This document shows, piece after piece, positions 1 through 6,195 of a DNA stretch of 9,904 nucleotides (within the stretch, counting starts at the first letter, position 1; the number at the start of each line of letters is the position of its first letter). Position numbers and translations under genes: made by a program. The stretch comes from a bacterium (lineage in GTDB: Bacteria > Patescibacteriota > Dojkabacteria > JAKAPS01 > JAJZLI01), in assembly GCA_021803645.1 (NCBI GenBank), contig JAJZLI010000053.1, forward strand, positions 2,686-12,589. The letters are read 5' to 3'. The notes under the pieces were generated by a model, which saw only the letters and a list, made by a program, of their open reading frames with translations, was not told the DNA's origin and made no database searches.

Positions 1-1
1 T

Positions 2-655
2 TTTAGAAAAGATGCAATAATATCCGTTGGAGCATGGGATCCATATAACGTTGCAGAAGATTGTGAAATAGGTATTAGGTTACAAAGACATGGGTATAAA
101 GTAGATATCTTAGATTCTTTTAGTAAAGAAGAGGCTACCAGTACACTTTCTGGATGGATAAAACAGAGAACAAGGTGGATGAAAGGTTTTATGCAAACCA
201 GCATAGTACATATGAGAAACCCAATAAAATTCAAAAATCAAATAGGGGGTTGGGTTAATTTTATAGGGTTCTTTTTTGTAGTGCCTGGAACTGTAATTAT
301 AAATATATTAAATTTATTATATTGGGTACTACTTATTATATGGTTAATTACAAAAGCGCCAATAATCTCTAGTTCATTTCCAGCTCCAATATTATATATT
401 TCATTTATCACGTTTCTTGCAGGAAATTTAATGTTTACATACTTAAACTTGGTAGGGGTATATAGGAGGAATAAGTTTTCTGTTGTAAAATATTGTATTC
501 TATCTCCTATATATTGGATGCTTCTGGCAATTGCAACAGCAAGGGCATTTATTCAGTTTATTTTCAAACCATATTCATGGGAAAAAACTGTGCATGGAAA
601 TCACTTAAAGAATTCTCCAAAGCATGTATCTAAAAACCTACATTTAGCTAAATGA
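2..655 (+). CDS. Processive family-2 glycosyltransferase, membrane-bound (5' partial)
   Basis: The reading frame is open from base 2, so the gene begins upstream of the window; the first in-frame ATG (179) is internal. The visible 217 residues hold the end of a GT2 catalytic domain: an acidic motif AEDCEIGIRL (residues 18-27, Asp20 the likely catalytic base) and QRTRW (residues 55-59), the Q-x-x-R-W signature of processive cellulose- or glucan-synthase-like enzymes. Three or four hydrophobic segments follow (about residues 82-120, 130-150 and 160-185), then a basic tail. Family knowledge says such proteins use a nucleotide sugar on the cytoplasmic face to elongate or transfer a sugar at the membrane. 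Substrate and product cannot be read from the sequence. The stop codon overlaps the next start as ATGA, implying co-transcription and translational coupling with the GT-C-like gene. Confidence 0.88.
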   Translation, partial: FRKDAIISVGAWDPYNVAEDCEIGIRLQRHGYKVDILDSFSKEEATSTLSGWIKQRTRWMKGFMQTSIVHMRNPIKFKNQIGGWVNFIGFFFVVPGTVIINILNLLYWVLLIIWLITKAPIISSSFPAPILYISFITFLAGNLMFTYLNLVGVYRRNKFSVVKYCILSPIYWMLLAIATARAFIQFIFKPYSWEKTVHGNHLKNSPKHVSKNLHLAK

Positions 656-2184
656 ATATGTATATTAAAAAAAATGGGATCTTATTTATTATCTTAACAT
701 CCCTAATTACGAGTATCTCAACAGCATATATCCTTTGGGAAAATGGACTTTTAAATCTACTAAGTTCTGCAGCCCAAAACACAGACCTTGCAAGACAAAT
801 GATATCAAGCTCTGGGATGGGCTTACCTTATGTTGGTATATACTCTCCATTTTTTCATACCCTAATGATTTTATTCATATGGAATAAAATGCTGTGGCAT
901 AGTGGATTTGCACCCCTTGTTCTTTTGATATTATCTTTCACGGTAACAAATGTATATATATACAAATCAATTCGTCTTTTCACAAACTCGTATATTGCTG
1001 CATTTGCAGGTGTATCTGTATTTCTTTTTAATGTAAACATTCTATCCCTTATAGGGCAATCCTCTCCAGAGATTATATTTTTAATGTTTTCTATATTAAT
1101 TTTCTATTATACATATAAGTTCCTTAAGGAAAACAAAAGAATATATCTTTTTGTATCAAGCATATTATCTGCCCTAGCGACACTAACATTATCTGCGGGT
1201 ATTGTATTTCCCATCTTTATTTCTATTTTTATTATTCTCAAATATACCCTCTTTCAAAAGAACTTGAGGAAACTTGAGGGAACACTTATAACATTTCTAT
1301 TCATAGCATTATTGGGAGAAATTTATACAATTTTATATTCACTATTTGTTTACAGACATATTTCATTCCTCGCATTTAACAACATATTACCTTTTGAGTA
1401 TCTTAATACGGTAAAAATATCTTCCTTGAATTTAAATTCAATAATATTCTACATTAAATCACTACAAGATACTCTCGGTATAACTCTACCAATTATTGCC
1501 ATACTCTCAGGAGCAACAATACTAATCAAGAAAAGGGGTAATTACCTTTACTACTTCACTTTAATACTACTATCTGCTCCTTTATATTATTTAATATCCA
1601 TACTAGCGGGATGGAATAGTATATATATCTCTCATAACATAATAGTAACTGGTATATATATAGGGTCATACTTTATACTTTTCGAATCAATTGTTCCTGC
1701 TATACTACTTGGGGAGTTTCTTGATTTAAAAACAAAAACAAGAAAACTATACATTATACAAAAGGTAATCACATATATTGTTATTGCCATGATAACATAT
1801 CTAACATTATATAATTTTTATCAAAACCCATATATTTATAATTATAAAAAGCTGATATTACAATCTCAAAGTGGTGCCTATACAAAAAAAAGTGTATCAA
1901 TATTTGACAGGGCATATGTAAAAAAACAAAAGGTCATGGTCTACATGCAGGACACAGCTTCATTTATTCAAGAGTCAAAACTAAACTTAGCTTATGTTAT
2001 AGATGAAAACAACATATCATTTTGGCAGAAAGCCCAAAAGGCACCATGGGAGTATGCTAAATACATTGTAATTTCAAAAATAAAAGGTAATCCATTATTA
2101 AACCTTAATAAATTATATATAGATAAATATTATAATGTTATTTTAAATAATCCAGACTACCTCATTTTTATAAAAAACAAATAA
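652..2184 (+). CDS. Multipass membrane protein, probable GT-C-type glycosyltransferase
   Basis: This 510-residue protein has about ten hydrophobic segments (near residues 10-29, 85-108, 112-135, 138-158, 164-198, 210-235, 275-293, 298-318, 328-357 and 368-390) and a soluble tail of about 115 residues. The first long loop contains TDLARQM (Asp45) and then a YSPFFH segment before the next hydrophobic stretch. An acidic residue in the first extracytoplasmic loop is the usual catalytic feature of GT-C enzymes such as the PMT and ArnT families, which take sugars from polyprenyl-phosphate donors. The family assignment is inferred from topology and this loop, not from a decisive motif; a polysaccharide export or O-antigen-type protein is the alternative. 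It starts inside the stop of the upstream glycosyltransferase (4-bp overlap) with no Shine-Dalgarno sequence, consistent with coupled translation. A second ATG two codons in is also possible. Confidence 0.6.
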   Translation: MNMYIKKNGILFIILTSLITSISTAYILWENGLLNLLSSAAQNTDLARQMISSSGMGLPYVGIYSPFFHTLMILFIWNKMLWHSGFAPLVLLILSFTVTNVYIYKSIRLFTNSYIAAFAGVSVFLFNVNILSLIGQSSPEIIFLMFSILIFYYTYKFLKENKRIYLFVSSILSALATLTLSAGIVFPIFISIFIILKYTLFQKNLRKLEGTLITFLFIALLGEIYTILYSLFVYRHISFLAFNNILPFEYLNTVKISSLNLNSIIFYIKSLQDTLGITLPIIAILSGATILIKKRGNYLYYFTLILLSAPLYYLISILAGWNSIYISHNIIVTGIYIGSYFILFESIVPAILLGEFLDLKTKTRKLYIIQKVITYIVIAMITYLTLYNFYQNPYIYNYKKLILQSQSGAYTKKSVSIFDRAYVKKQKVMVYMQDTASFIQESKLNLAYVIDENNISFWQKAQKAPWEYAKYIVISKIKGNPLLNLNKLYIDKYYNVILNNPDYLIFIKNK

Positions 2185-2290
2185 AATTTATTTTATAGAG
2201 GACAACATATGGGGCAACGTAGATAAAGTGTTTAATAATATACTTTACAAAACTCCATCAAGTTAAAATAAAAGACAAATATATCTAAAA

Positions 2291-2902
2291 TCAAAAACCC
2301 AATTGTTCATTTACAAGTACAAGGGTTACCCTACCAGGGATCATTTCTTTATAAAATAGTATTATTTTAGCAATGTTAGATCCAGGAGCACCAATACTTT
2401 TCATTCTTGCATCCTCCTTTGGGAAGACATATTCTCTTATTCTCTTAATACCATCTTCAACACTATTTACAATTTTTTGTGCCCCAACAACCCAAATAAC
2501 ATGCTTGGCAGTATAAATATATCCAGGAACCTGAGATCCAGAAGCTGAAGCAAAAATTACTTCACCTTCTTTTGTCAGAGCATGAATACTACCAATTGTA
2601 TAATCGGTATAGGTTAGTTGTCTCCTTAAATCAGCTCTTTTTACTTCATCACTTTCAGCTTGAATTTTATTCTTTAGTATATCCCATTTCTTAGGATTAA
2701 CAGTAAGATAGTCATCGAATCCAATTTCCTTTAATGTAGTAGAGGAGGCTTCTAATAAAGAAGACCCTTCAGAAATCATATCTATAATTTTAGATAGAGC
2801 ATCTGATTTATCTTTGACAAGTATGGCACTAATATTACGTGCCTCTAATTTTTTAATAACATTATTAATTGTGTCAATGCTGGCTACTTTACTAAAGTCC
2901 AT
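2291..2902 (-). CDS. LUD-domain protein (LutC/YkgG-like, DUF162)
   Basis: A 203-residue soluble protein matching the LUD fold across its length. The N-terminal half has the glycine/serine-rich SSLLEASSTTLKEIG segment (residues 47-61). The middle has YTIGSIHALTKEGEV (101-115) followed by ASASGSQVPG (118-127), the region most typical of LUD proteins. The C-terminal part has VVGAQKIV (138-145) and a conserved-looking GAPGSN (171-176). LUD proteins are best known as LutC or part of LutB in L-lactate oxidation, but no lutA or lutB is present, so a lactate role is not supported; stand-alone LUD proteins of this kind have no settled function. The ATG lies 6 bp downstream of an extended -10 box, so the mRNA is predicted to be leaderless. 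The gene is convergent with the GT-C-like gene across 106 bp with no clear terminator. Confidence 0.82.
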   Translation of the reverse strand: MDFSKVASIDTINNVIKKLEARNISAILVKDKSDALSKIIDMISEGSSLLEASSTTLKEIGFDDYLTVNPKKWDILKNKIQAESDEVKRADLRRQLTYTDYTIGSIHALTKEGEVIFASASGSQVPGYIYTAKHVIWVVGAQKIVNSVEDGIKRIREYVFPKEDARMKSIGAPGSNIAKIILFYKEMIPGRVTLVLVNEQLGF

Positions 2903-2908
2903 AACTAA

Positions 2909-2917
2909 ATTATATCA
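2909..2917 (-). promoter_or_regulatory. Extended -10 promoter of the LUD gene (leaderless)
   Basis: Read on the minus strand the sequence is TGATATAAT, a perfect TGn-TATAAT extended -10 element. Only 6 bp separate it from the ATG ending at 2902, so a start site about 7 bp downstream of the box would fall on the A of the ATG. No convincing -35 hexamer is visible, as is common for extended -10 promoters. Confidence 0.72.
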
Positions 2918-2924
2918 GATAGTA

Positions 2925-2930
2925 TATAAT
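2925..2930 (+). promoter_or_regulatory. -10 box of the second GT2 gene (near-leaderless)
   Basis: An exact TATAAT lies 9 bp before the ATG at 2940, predicting a 5' leader of at most two or three bases. It sits back to back with the LUD promoter inside a 37-bp divergent intergenic region. No Shine-Dalgarno sequence is present. Confidence 0.6.
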
Positions 2931-2939
2931 TATGAAAAG

Positions 2940-3797
2940 ATGAAATTTGCAATACTTATTACAACAAAGGGAAAAGAAAACATAGAAAAAGCTATTGAAA
3001 GTGTCATTGATAGTAACCTACCAATATATATAGTAACTCCAGAAAAATATTACAAAAATTTAGAGCAAAAATACCAAAATATTAAAATAATTAATGATAA
3101 AAGGGAAGGTAAGGCATCTGCAATAAATTTTGCAATAGATAAGGTAAAGGAAGACATAATTATATTTACAGATGGGGATGTATATATTAAAAAAGGATCA
3201 ATTCATTACATAACAAAAATATTTCAAAATAAAAGTGTCGGAGGTGTTACGGGAAAGGTAATATCATTAAATAGCAAAAACAATGCGTTAGGTTATTGGT
3301 CACACTTTTTAGTAGAGTGTGCAAATACATTAAGAAAAGACCTACAAAAGAAAAACGAATACTTTGAAATGACTGGGTATTTAATGGCAGTAAGAAAAAA
3401 TCTAATAGGTAAGATACCCAAAGAATCTCTTTCAGAAGATGGATATATTTCTCAATGTATACACTCTAAAGGGTATAAAATAGTATATGAAGAAAATGCA
3501 GTAGTGTATGTCAAATATCCAACAAATTTTAAAGATTGGATAATACAAAAAAGAAGAAGTGCCGGAGGATATACACAAAGTTTTATAGATAAAGAAAAAA
3601 GTAATAGGTCGTTTAGTAAAGAAACAAAATATGGATTAAGAGGGTTCTTTCAATATCCTAAAACACTAAAAGAAAGATATTATTTAATTTTGTTATTTTT
3701 ATCGAGAATATACCTATGGGTTGTAATATTTAAGGACATCAAAATAAAAAAATTACCATTTTCTAAAATTTGGAAAGAAGTAAAGAGTACAAAATAA
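2940..3797 (+). CDS. Family-2 glycosyltransferase
   Basis: A 285-residue GT2 enzyme with the domain elements in order: nucleotide-sugar strand MKFAILITTKGKEN at the N-terminus, KREGKASAIN (residues 54-63), the metal-binding D-x-D in FTDGDV (Asp78, Asp80), the acidic motif SEDGY (165-169) with the probable catalytic Asp167, and QKRRS (203-207), a variant of the Q-x-x-R-W motif with Arg-Ser in place of Trp. One hydrophobic segment (about 247-264) near the C-terminus should anchor it to the membrane. The frame stays open upstream to an ATG at 2814, but that would overlap the divergent LUD gene by about 90 bp and lengthen the N-terminus past the normal GT2 first strand; the ATG at 2940 is preceded by TATAAT and begins exactly at that strand. 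Acceptor and sugar are unknown. Confidence 0.85.
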   Translation: MKFAILITTKGKENIEKAIESVIDSNLPIYIVTPEKYYKNLEQKYQNIKIINDKREGKASAINFAIDKVKEDIIIFTDGDVYIKKGSIHYITKIFQNKSVGGVTGKVISLNSKNNALGYWSHFLVECANTLRKDLQKKNEYFEMTGYLMAVRKNLIGKIPKESLSEDGYISQCIHSKGYKIVYEENAVVYVKYPTNFKDWIIQKRRSAGGYTQSFIDKEKSNRSFSKETKYGLRGFFQYPKTLKERYYLILLFLSRIYLWVVIFKDIKIKKLPFSKIWKEVKSTK

Positions 3798-3808
3798 AAT
3801 ACAATGCA

Positions 3809-3837
3809 TTGACCTTTAAATAAAAATCATGTAAACT
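3809..3837 (+). promoter_or_regulatory. Promoter with -35 and -10 ahead of the hairpin
   Basis: TTGACC (3809-3814), a 17-bp spacer and TAAACT (3832-3837) match sigma-70 spacing, and it is the only candidate here with a good -35. A start around 3842-3845 would give an RNA that meets the hairpin and T-tract (3853-3890) within a few bases. It lies just after the upstream glycosyltransferase stop codon. Confidence 0.55.
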
Positions 3838-3852
3838 CTAGGGCATATACAC

Positions 3853-3890
3853 ACCTCAGCCAGTGTTGAAAAACCCGCTGAGGTTTTTTT
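3853..3890 (+). terminator. Intrinsic terminator or attenuator hairpin with T-tract
   Basis: The arms CCTCAGC (3854-3860) and GCTGAGG (3877-3883) pair perfectly, with one more A-T pair at the base, and seven T residues follow (3884-3890). The apex can fold further: GTT (3865-3867) pairs with AAC (3872-3874) around a GAAA tetraloop, with a G-C pair (3863/3876) and a T-C mismatch below and a two-base CA bulge. It could terminate the upstream glycosyltransferase transcript, or it could end or attenuate a transcript from the promoter at 3809-3837. The NYN start lies only 14 bp past the T-tract. Confidence 0.85.
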
Positions 3891-3895
3891 ATATA
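3866..3895 (+). promoter_or_regulatory. Possible promoter of the NYN gene overlapping the hairpin
   Basis: TTGAAA (3866-3871), an 18-bp spacer and TATATA (3890-3895) end 9 bp before the ATG at 3905; TATATT (3892-3897) is an alternative -10 at 7 bp. Either would give a near-leaderless mRNA like the other genes here. The region is so T/A-rich that a chance match is quite possible. Confidence 0.3.
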
Positions 3896-3904
3896 TTTAT
3901 ATAA

Positions 3905-4486
3905 ATGCACATGCAACAAAACATATTATTTATTGATGGAGAAAATTTTACTCATAAAATTGAACAGATTCTATACAAAGATAAATTACATAAAGATAAA
4001 ATAGAGATATACAAAATTAATTTAAATACATTATTCGAAAACAAATTAAAACATCTAAAAATGTCCAAGAAAATTTTCTATAATGCAAGGCTACATGACA
4101 ACAAGGATACACCTGAAAAATCAACAGAATTAATTAAATCACAAAGAAAACTGAGAAATACATTAGTAAAACAAGGTTATGAATTTAAAATTAGTGGGAA
4201 TGTAAGAGCTCAAAAAGTGGATGGAAAAACATTGTTTAGAGAGAAAGGGGTGGATGTAAAGATAGCAATAGATTTAGTAACTCTTGCATGTGATAAAAAA
4301 TTAGATACTGCAATTATTTGTAGTTCTGATTCAGATTTACAACCAGCTATTTCAGAATTAAAAAAGAGAAATGTATATGTAATCTATTTAGGATTTAGTA
4401 CAGATCCTAACAAAGGATTAATGTATACTTCTAATAAAACTATTCTTCTAAAAAACAGTGAAGTTTTAAAATCTTTTGAAAATTAA
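3905..4486 (+). CDS. NYN-domain (PIN-like) putative ribonuclease
   Basis: This 193-residue protein carries the NYN/LabA-type layout of acidic residues: FIDGEN near the N-terminus (Asp11, Asn14), EKGVDVKIAIDL in the middle (residues 113-124; Asp117, Asp123) and CSSDSDL (139-145; Asp142, Asp144). These match the metal-binding carboxylates of PIN-like nucleases, so single-stranded RNA cleavage is the family-level expectation; no target can be inferred. The region between about residues 15 and 100 is lysine-rich and helical-looking, compatible with nucleic-acid binding. No signal peptide or membrane segment is seen, so it is cytoplasmic. Another ATG two codons downstream (3911) could be the real start; no Shine-Dalgarno precedes either. 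The gene stands alone, behind a hairpin with a T-tract and ahead of the separately promoted DHH gene. Confidence 0.8.
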   Translation: MHMQQNILFIDGENFTHKIEQILYKDKLHKDKIEIYKINLNTLFENKLKHLKMSKKIFYNARLHDNKDTPEKSTELIKSQRKLRNTLVKQGYEFKISGNVRAQKVDGKTLFREKGVDVKIAIDLVTLACDKKLDTAIICSSDSDLQPAISELKKRNVYVIYLGFSTDPNKGLMYTSNKTILLKNSEVLKSFEN

Positions 4487-4536
4487 TTACCGCATATTAT
4501 CCTAATAAAATAAGTATTAATTAGAATCATTTCCTA

Positions 4537-4545
4537 TGATATAAT
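4537..4545 (+). promoter_or_regulatory. Extended -10 promoter of the DHH gene (leaderless)
   Basis: TGATATAAT, identical to the extended -10 before the LUD gene, lies 6 bp upstream of the ATG at 4552. A start about 7 bp past the box coincides with the A of ATG. No clear -35 is visible. Confidence 0.72.
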
Positions 4546-4551
4546 AACAAA

Positions 4552-5559
4552 ATGAAACCAATATCAGATACAGAAATACTCAAAAGATACAATAAATTTG
4601 TAATACTAATATCATCACCGGATGGTGATAGTATAGGATCCTCAATAGTACTAAAACAATACCTAGAAGATCAAGGAAAGGTTGCAGATATATATACAGG
4701 GAAAAAAGTTAATAAGAGATATTCATTCCTTCCCAATACAGACCAAATAAGCGCTACCGATACAACAAAAATAAATTATTTTGAATATGAAGTTATTATA
4801 GCCATGGATGCAGGCAACCTATCCCAACTATATGATATGGACAAACACCCTAACTTTATATTTCCAGAAAATATAGAAATGCTTGCCATAGACCATCACG
4901 AATCCAACCCTATGTATGCAAAATACAATATATACGACAAGGAAGCTTCATCAACATCTGAAATAGTATATACCCAAATACTGCAAGGATATAAATTAAC
5001 AGATTCTCAGGCACAACTATTATTTTTTGGGATTGCATCAGATACAGGATTCTTTAGGTGGTCAACTTCGTCAAAAACATTAAGGGCAGCATCAGAGTTA
5101 GCCACCTACAATATAGAATATGATAAATTATCGAGTATATACACATCTGATATAAACGAAAAAGATGCAGATGTTTTTCAAGAATTAATAAAGAGAACAA
5201 AATATCACAAAAGGCCAAGGTTTGTATATCTATATGTGTCTAAAAGAATCATGGCAAAATTAAAAATAAGGGAGGATGAATTGCAAAATTATATTAATAT
5301 ATACAGATCACACTTTCAAATATCATTGTCAGATTACCCAATATACTTAATTATTACAGAAAAAAAAGATTTCTATGTAATATCCATGAGAGGAAACGCT
5401 TATACAAACACTGTGAATTTTGCTAAATTCTCCGGGCATTCAGATTTTAATGGAGGGGGACATAAAAATGCGGCCTCATACTCATCAAGAAAGAAAATAA
5501 AGGATATTATTAAGGACATATCATTTCTAATAAAACAGTTTCAAGATACAACAAAGTAA
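4552..5559 (+). CDS. DHH-DHHA1 family phosphoesterase (NrnA-like)
   Basis: At 335 residues the protein has the normal length and order of the NrnA/GdpP-type DHH-DHHA1 family. Motif I is SSPDGDSIGS (residues 21-30), motif II AMDAG (Asp86), motif III IDHH (Asp114-His115-His116), motif IV GIASDTGFFRWS (160-171, Asp164), and the DHHA1 substrate-binding motif is NGGGHKNAAS (300-309). Family members hydrolyse short RNAs, pAp or cyclic dinucleotides with manganese; which of these applies here is unknown. Oddly, the motif I histidine of the usual HxxPDxD is replaced: the position three before Pro23 is Ile20. All other metal-site residues look present. No GGDEF or membrane region is attached, so GdpP itself is excluded. 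Its last 19 bp overlap the end of the convergent methyltransferase gene. Confidence 0.88.
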   Translation: MKPISDTEILKRYNKFVILISSPDGDSIGSSIVLKQYLEDQGKVADIYTGKKVNKRYSFLPNTDQISATDTTKINYFEYEVIIAMDAGNLSQLYDMDKHPNFIFPENIEMLAIDHHESNPMYAKYNIYDKEASSTSEIVYTQILQGYKLTDSQAQLLFFGIASDTGFFRWSTSSKTLRAASELATYNIEYDKLSSIYTSDINEKDADVFQELIKRTKYHKRPRFVYLYVSKRIMAKLKIREDELQNYINIYRSHFQISLSDYPIYLIITEKKDFYVISMRGNAYTNTVNFAKFSGHSDFNGGGHKNAASYSSRKKIKDIIKDISFLIKQFQDTTK

Positions 5560-6173
5560 GAATTCTGTTCAAATTGAAATTTTTCAATAAGCTGAAAAGG
5601 TGACAAAGATATGTAATTTTCGACTTCATCGTTTTGAAATTTATGTACATACCTAAAGGAATTTCTATTTTGCCATGGAATTAAGTAATCGTTTTTCTTC
5701 CCCTTTATTGGTTTATAATTTTCTATATTAGAAATATTCCATACTGAAAAAATAAAAATCCCATTTTTTTTTAATATTTTTTTTACATCATTCAAAAAAG
5801 TATTACGTGATTTATCTTCAGGAATATGGTGAAACATTGCAATGGCAACAATTACATTAAATAACCCAATATTGTTGTACCAACCTTCTTTAGTAACATC
5901 TCTTAAATAAAATTTGTATTGGGGGAAAGAGTGTTTTGCAATATTTAAAAGTTTTGAAGAAAAATCAACGCCAGTATAATCCATACTACTATCAAGTACT
6001 TTAGCAAATCTTCCATTTCCACAGCCAATATCCAGTATATTATCTCCATTTTTTATATATTTATCTTTAATATATAAAAACCCATCCCATACATTAGCTC
6101 GAGATAGAGAGAAATCTTTAGCATTTTCATTGTAAAAATGCTTATTTATCTTAGAAAGATCATCTTTAATCAT
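5541..6173 (-). CDS. SAM-dependent methyltransferase, Trm9-like (putative tRNA wobble-uridine modification)
   Basis: A 210-residue class I methyltransferase. Motif I is LDIGCGNG (residues 47-54), the acidic end of strand 2 is Asp70 in YTGVD, and motif IV is AIAMFHHI (110-117). Beyond the general fold it resembles yeast Trm9 and the ALKBH8 methyltransferase domain as I remember them: YNENAKDFSLSR (14-25) against Trm9 YNEIAPHFSQTR, DYLIPW (162-167) against DVFVPW, FRYVHKF (173-179) against YRYYHLY, and a C-terminal EKFQFEQNSYFVV (197-209) against the Trm9 end SEGFERDNWWVVA. Trm9 methylates the carboxymethyl group of cm5U34 in tRNA, the product of the Elp3 pathway, and elp3 is the divergent neighbour 22 bp away. 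The long Trm9 insert is absent and no Trm112-like partner is visible in the window. The substrate is an inference; the methyltransferase fold is firm. Confidence 0.8.
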   Translation of the reverse strand: MIKDDLSKINKHFYNENAKDFSLSRANVWDGFLYIKDKYIKNGDNILDIGCGNGRFAKVLDSSMDYTGVDFSSKLLNIAKHSFPQYKFYLRDVTKEGWYNNIGLFNVIVAIAMFHHIPEDKSRNTFLNDVKKILKKNGIFIFSVWNISNIENYKPIKGKKNDYLIPWQNRNSFRYVHKFQNDEVENYISLSPFQLIEKFQFEQNSYFVVS

Positions 6174-6180
6174 AGTGTAT

Positions 6181-6186
6181 AGTATA
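6181..6186 (-). promoter_or_regulatory. -10 box of the Trm9-like gene (leaderless)
   Basis: On the minus strand the hexamer is TATACT, 7 bp before the ATG ending at 6173, so transcription should start at or next to the start codon. Four of its base pairs are shared with the elp3 -10 box on the other strand. TATTAT three bases further upstream is an alternative. Confidence 0.55.
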
Positions 6187-6188
6187 AT
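6183..6188 (+). promoter_or_regulatory. -10 box of elp3 (leaderless)
   Basis: An exact TATAAT lies 7 bp before the ATG at 6196. It sits within GTATAATAC (6182-6190), which is symmetrical around its central A and so reads as a -10-like element on both strands. No clear -35 was seen on this strand. Confidence 0.65.
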
Positions 6189-6195
6189 ACATATT

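Noticed and set aside
855..1040. Minus-strand open frame inside the GT-C-like gene
   Set aside because: Short, antisense to a long coding frame, and with no motif or promoter of its own. The same applies to the frame at 6476-6658 inside elp3.
2182..2195. Palindrome TAAAATTTATTTTA as a terminator after the GT-C-like gene
   Set aside because: The stem is entirely A-T, has a two-base loop and no T-run follows, so it is expected by chance in such AT-rich DNA.
2814..2939. N-terminal extension of the second GT2 from an in-frame ATG at 2814
   Set aside because: It overlaps the divergent LUD gene by about 90 bp and precedes the normal first strand of the fold; the ATG at 2940 has a -10 box at the expected distance.
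2932..2943. Three-codon frame (ATG AAA AGA TGA) overlapping the GT2 start as an upstream regulatory ORF
   Set aside because: Its ATG lies one base past the -10 box and so upstream of any likely transcription start.
6175..6195. GTG at 6175 as the elp3 start
   Set aside because: It lies upstream of the TATAAT box at 6183-6188, so it would not be in the transcript, and the seven added residues are not family-like.
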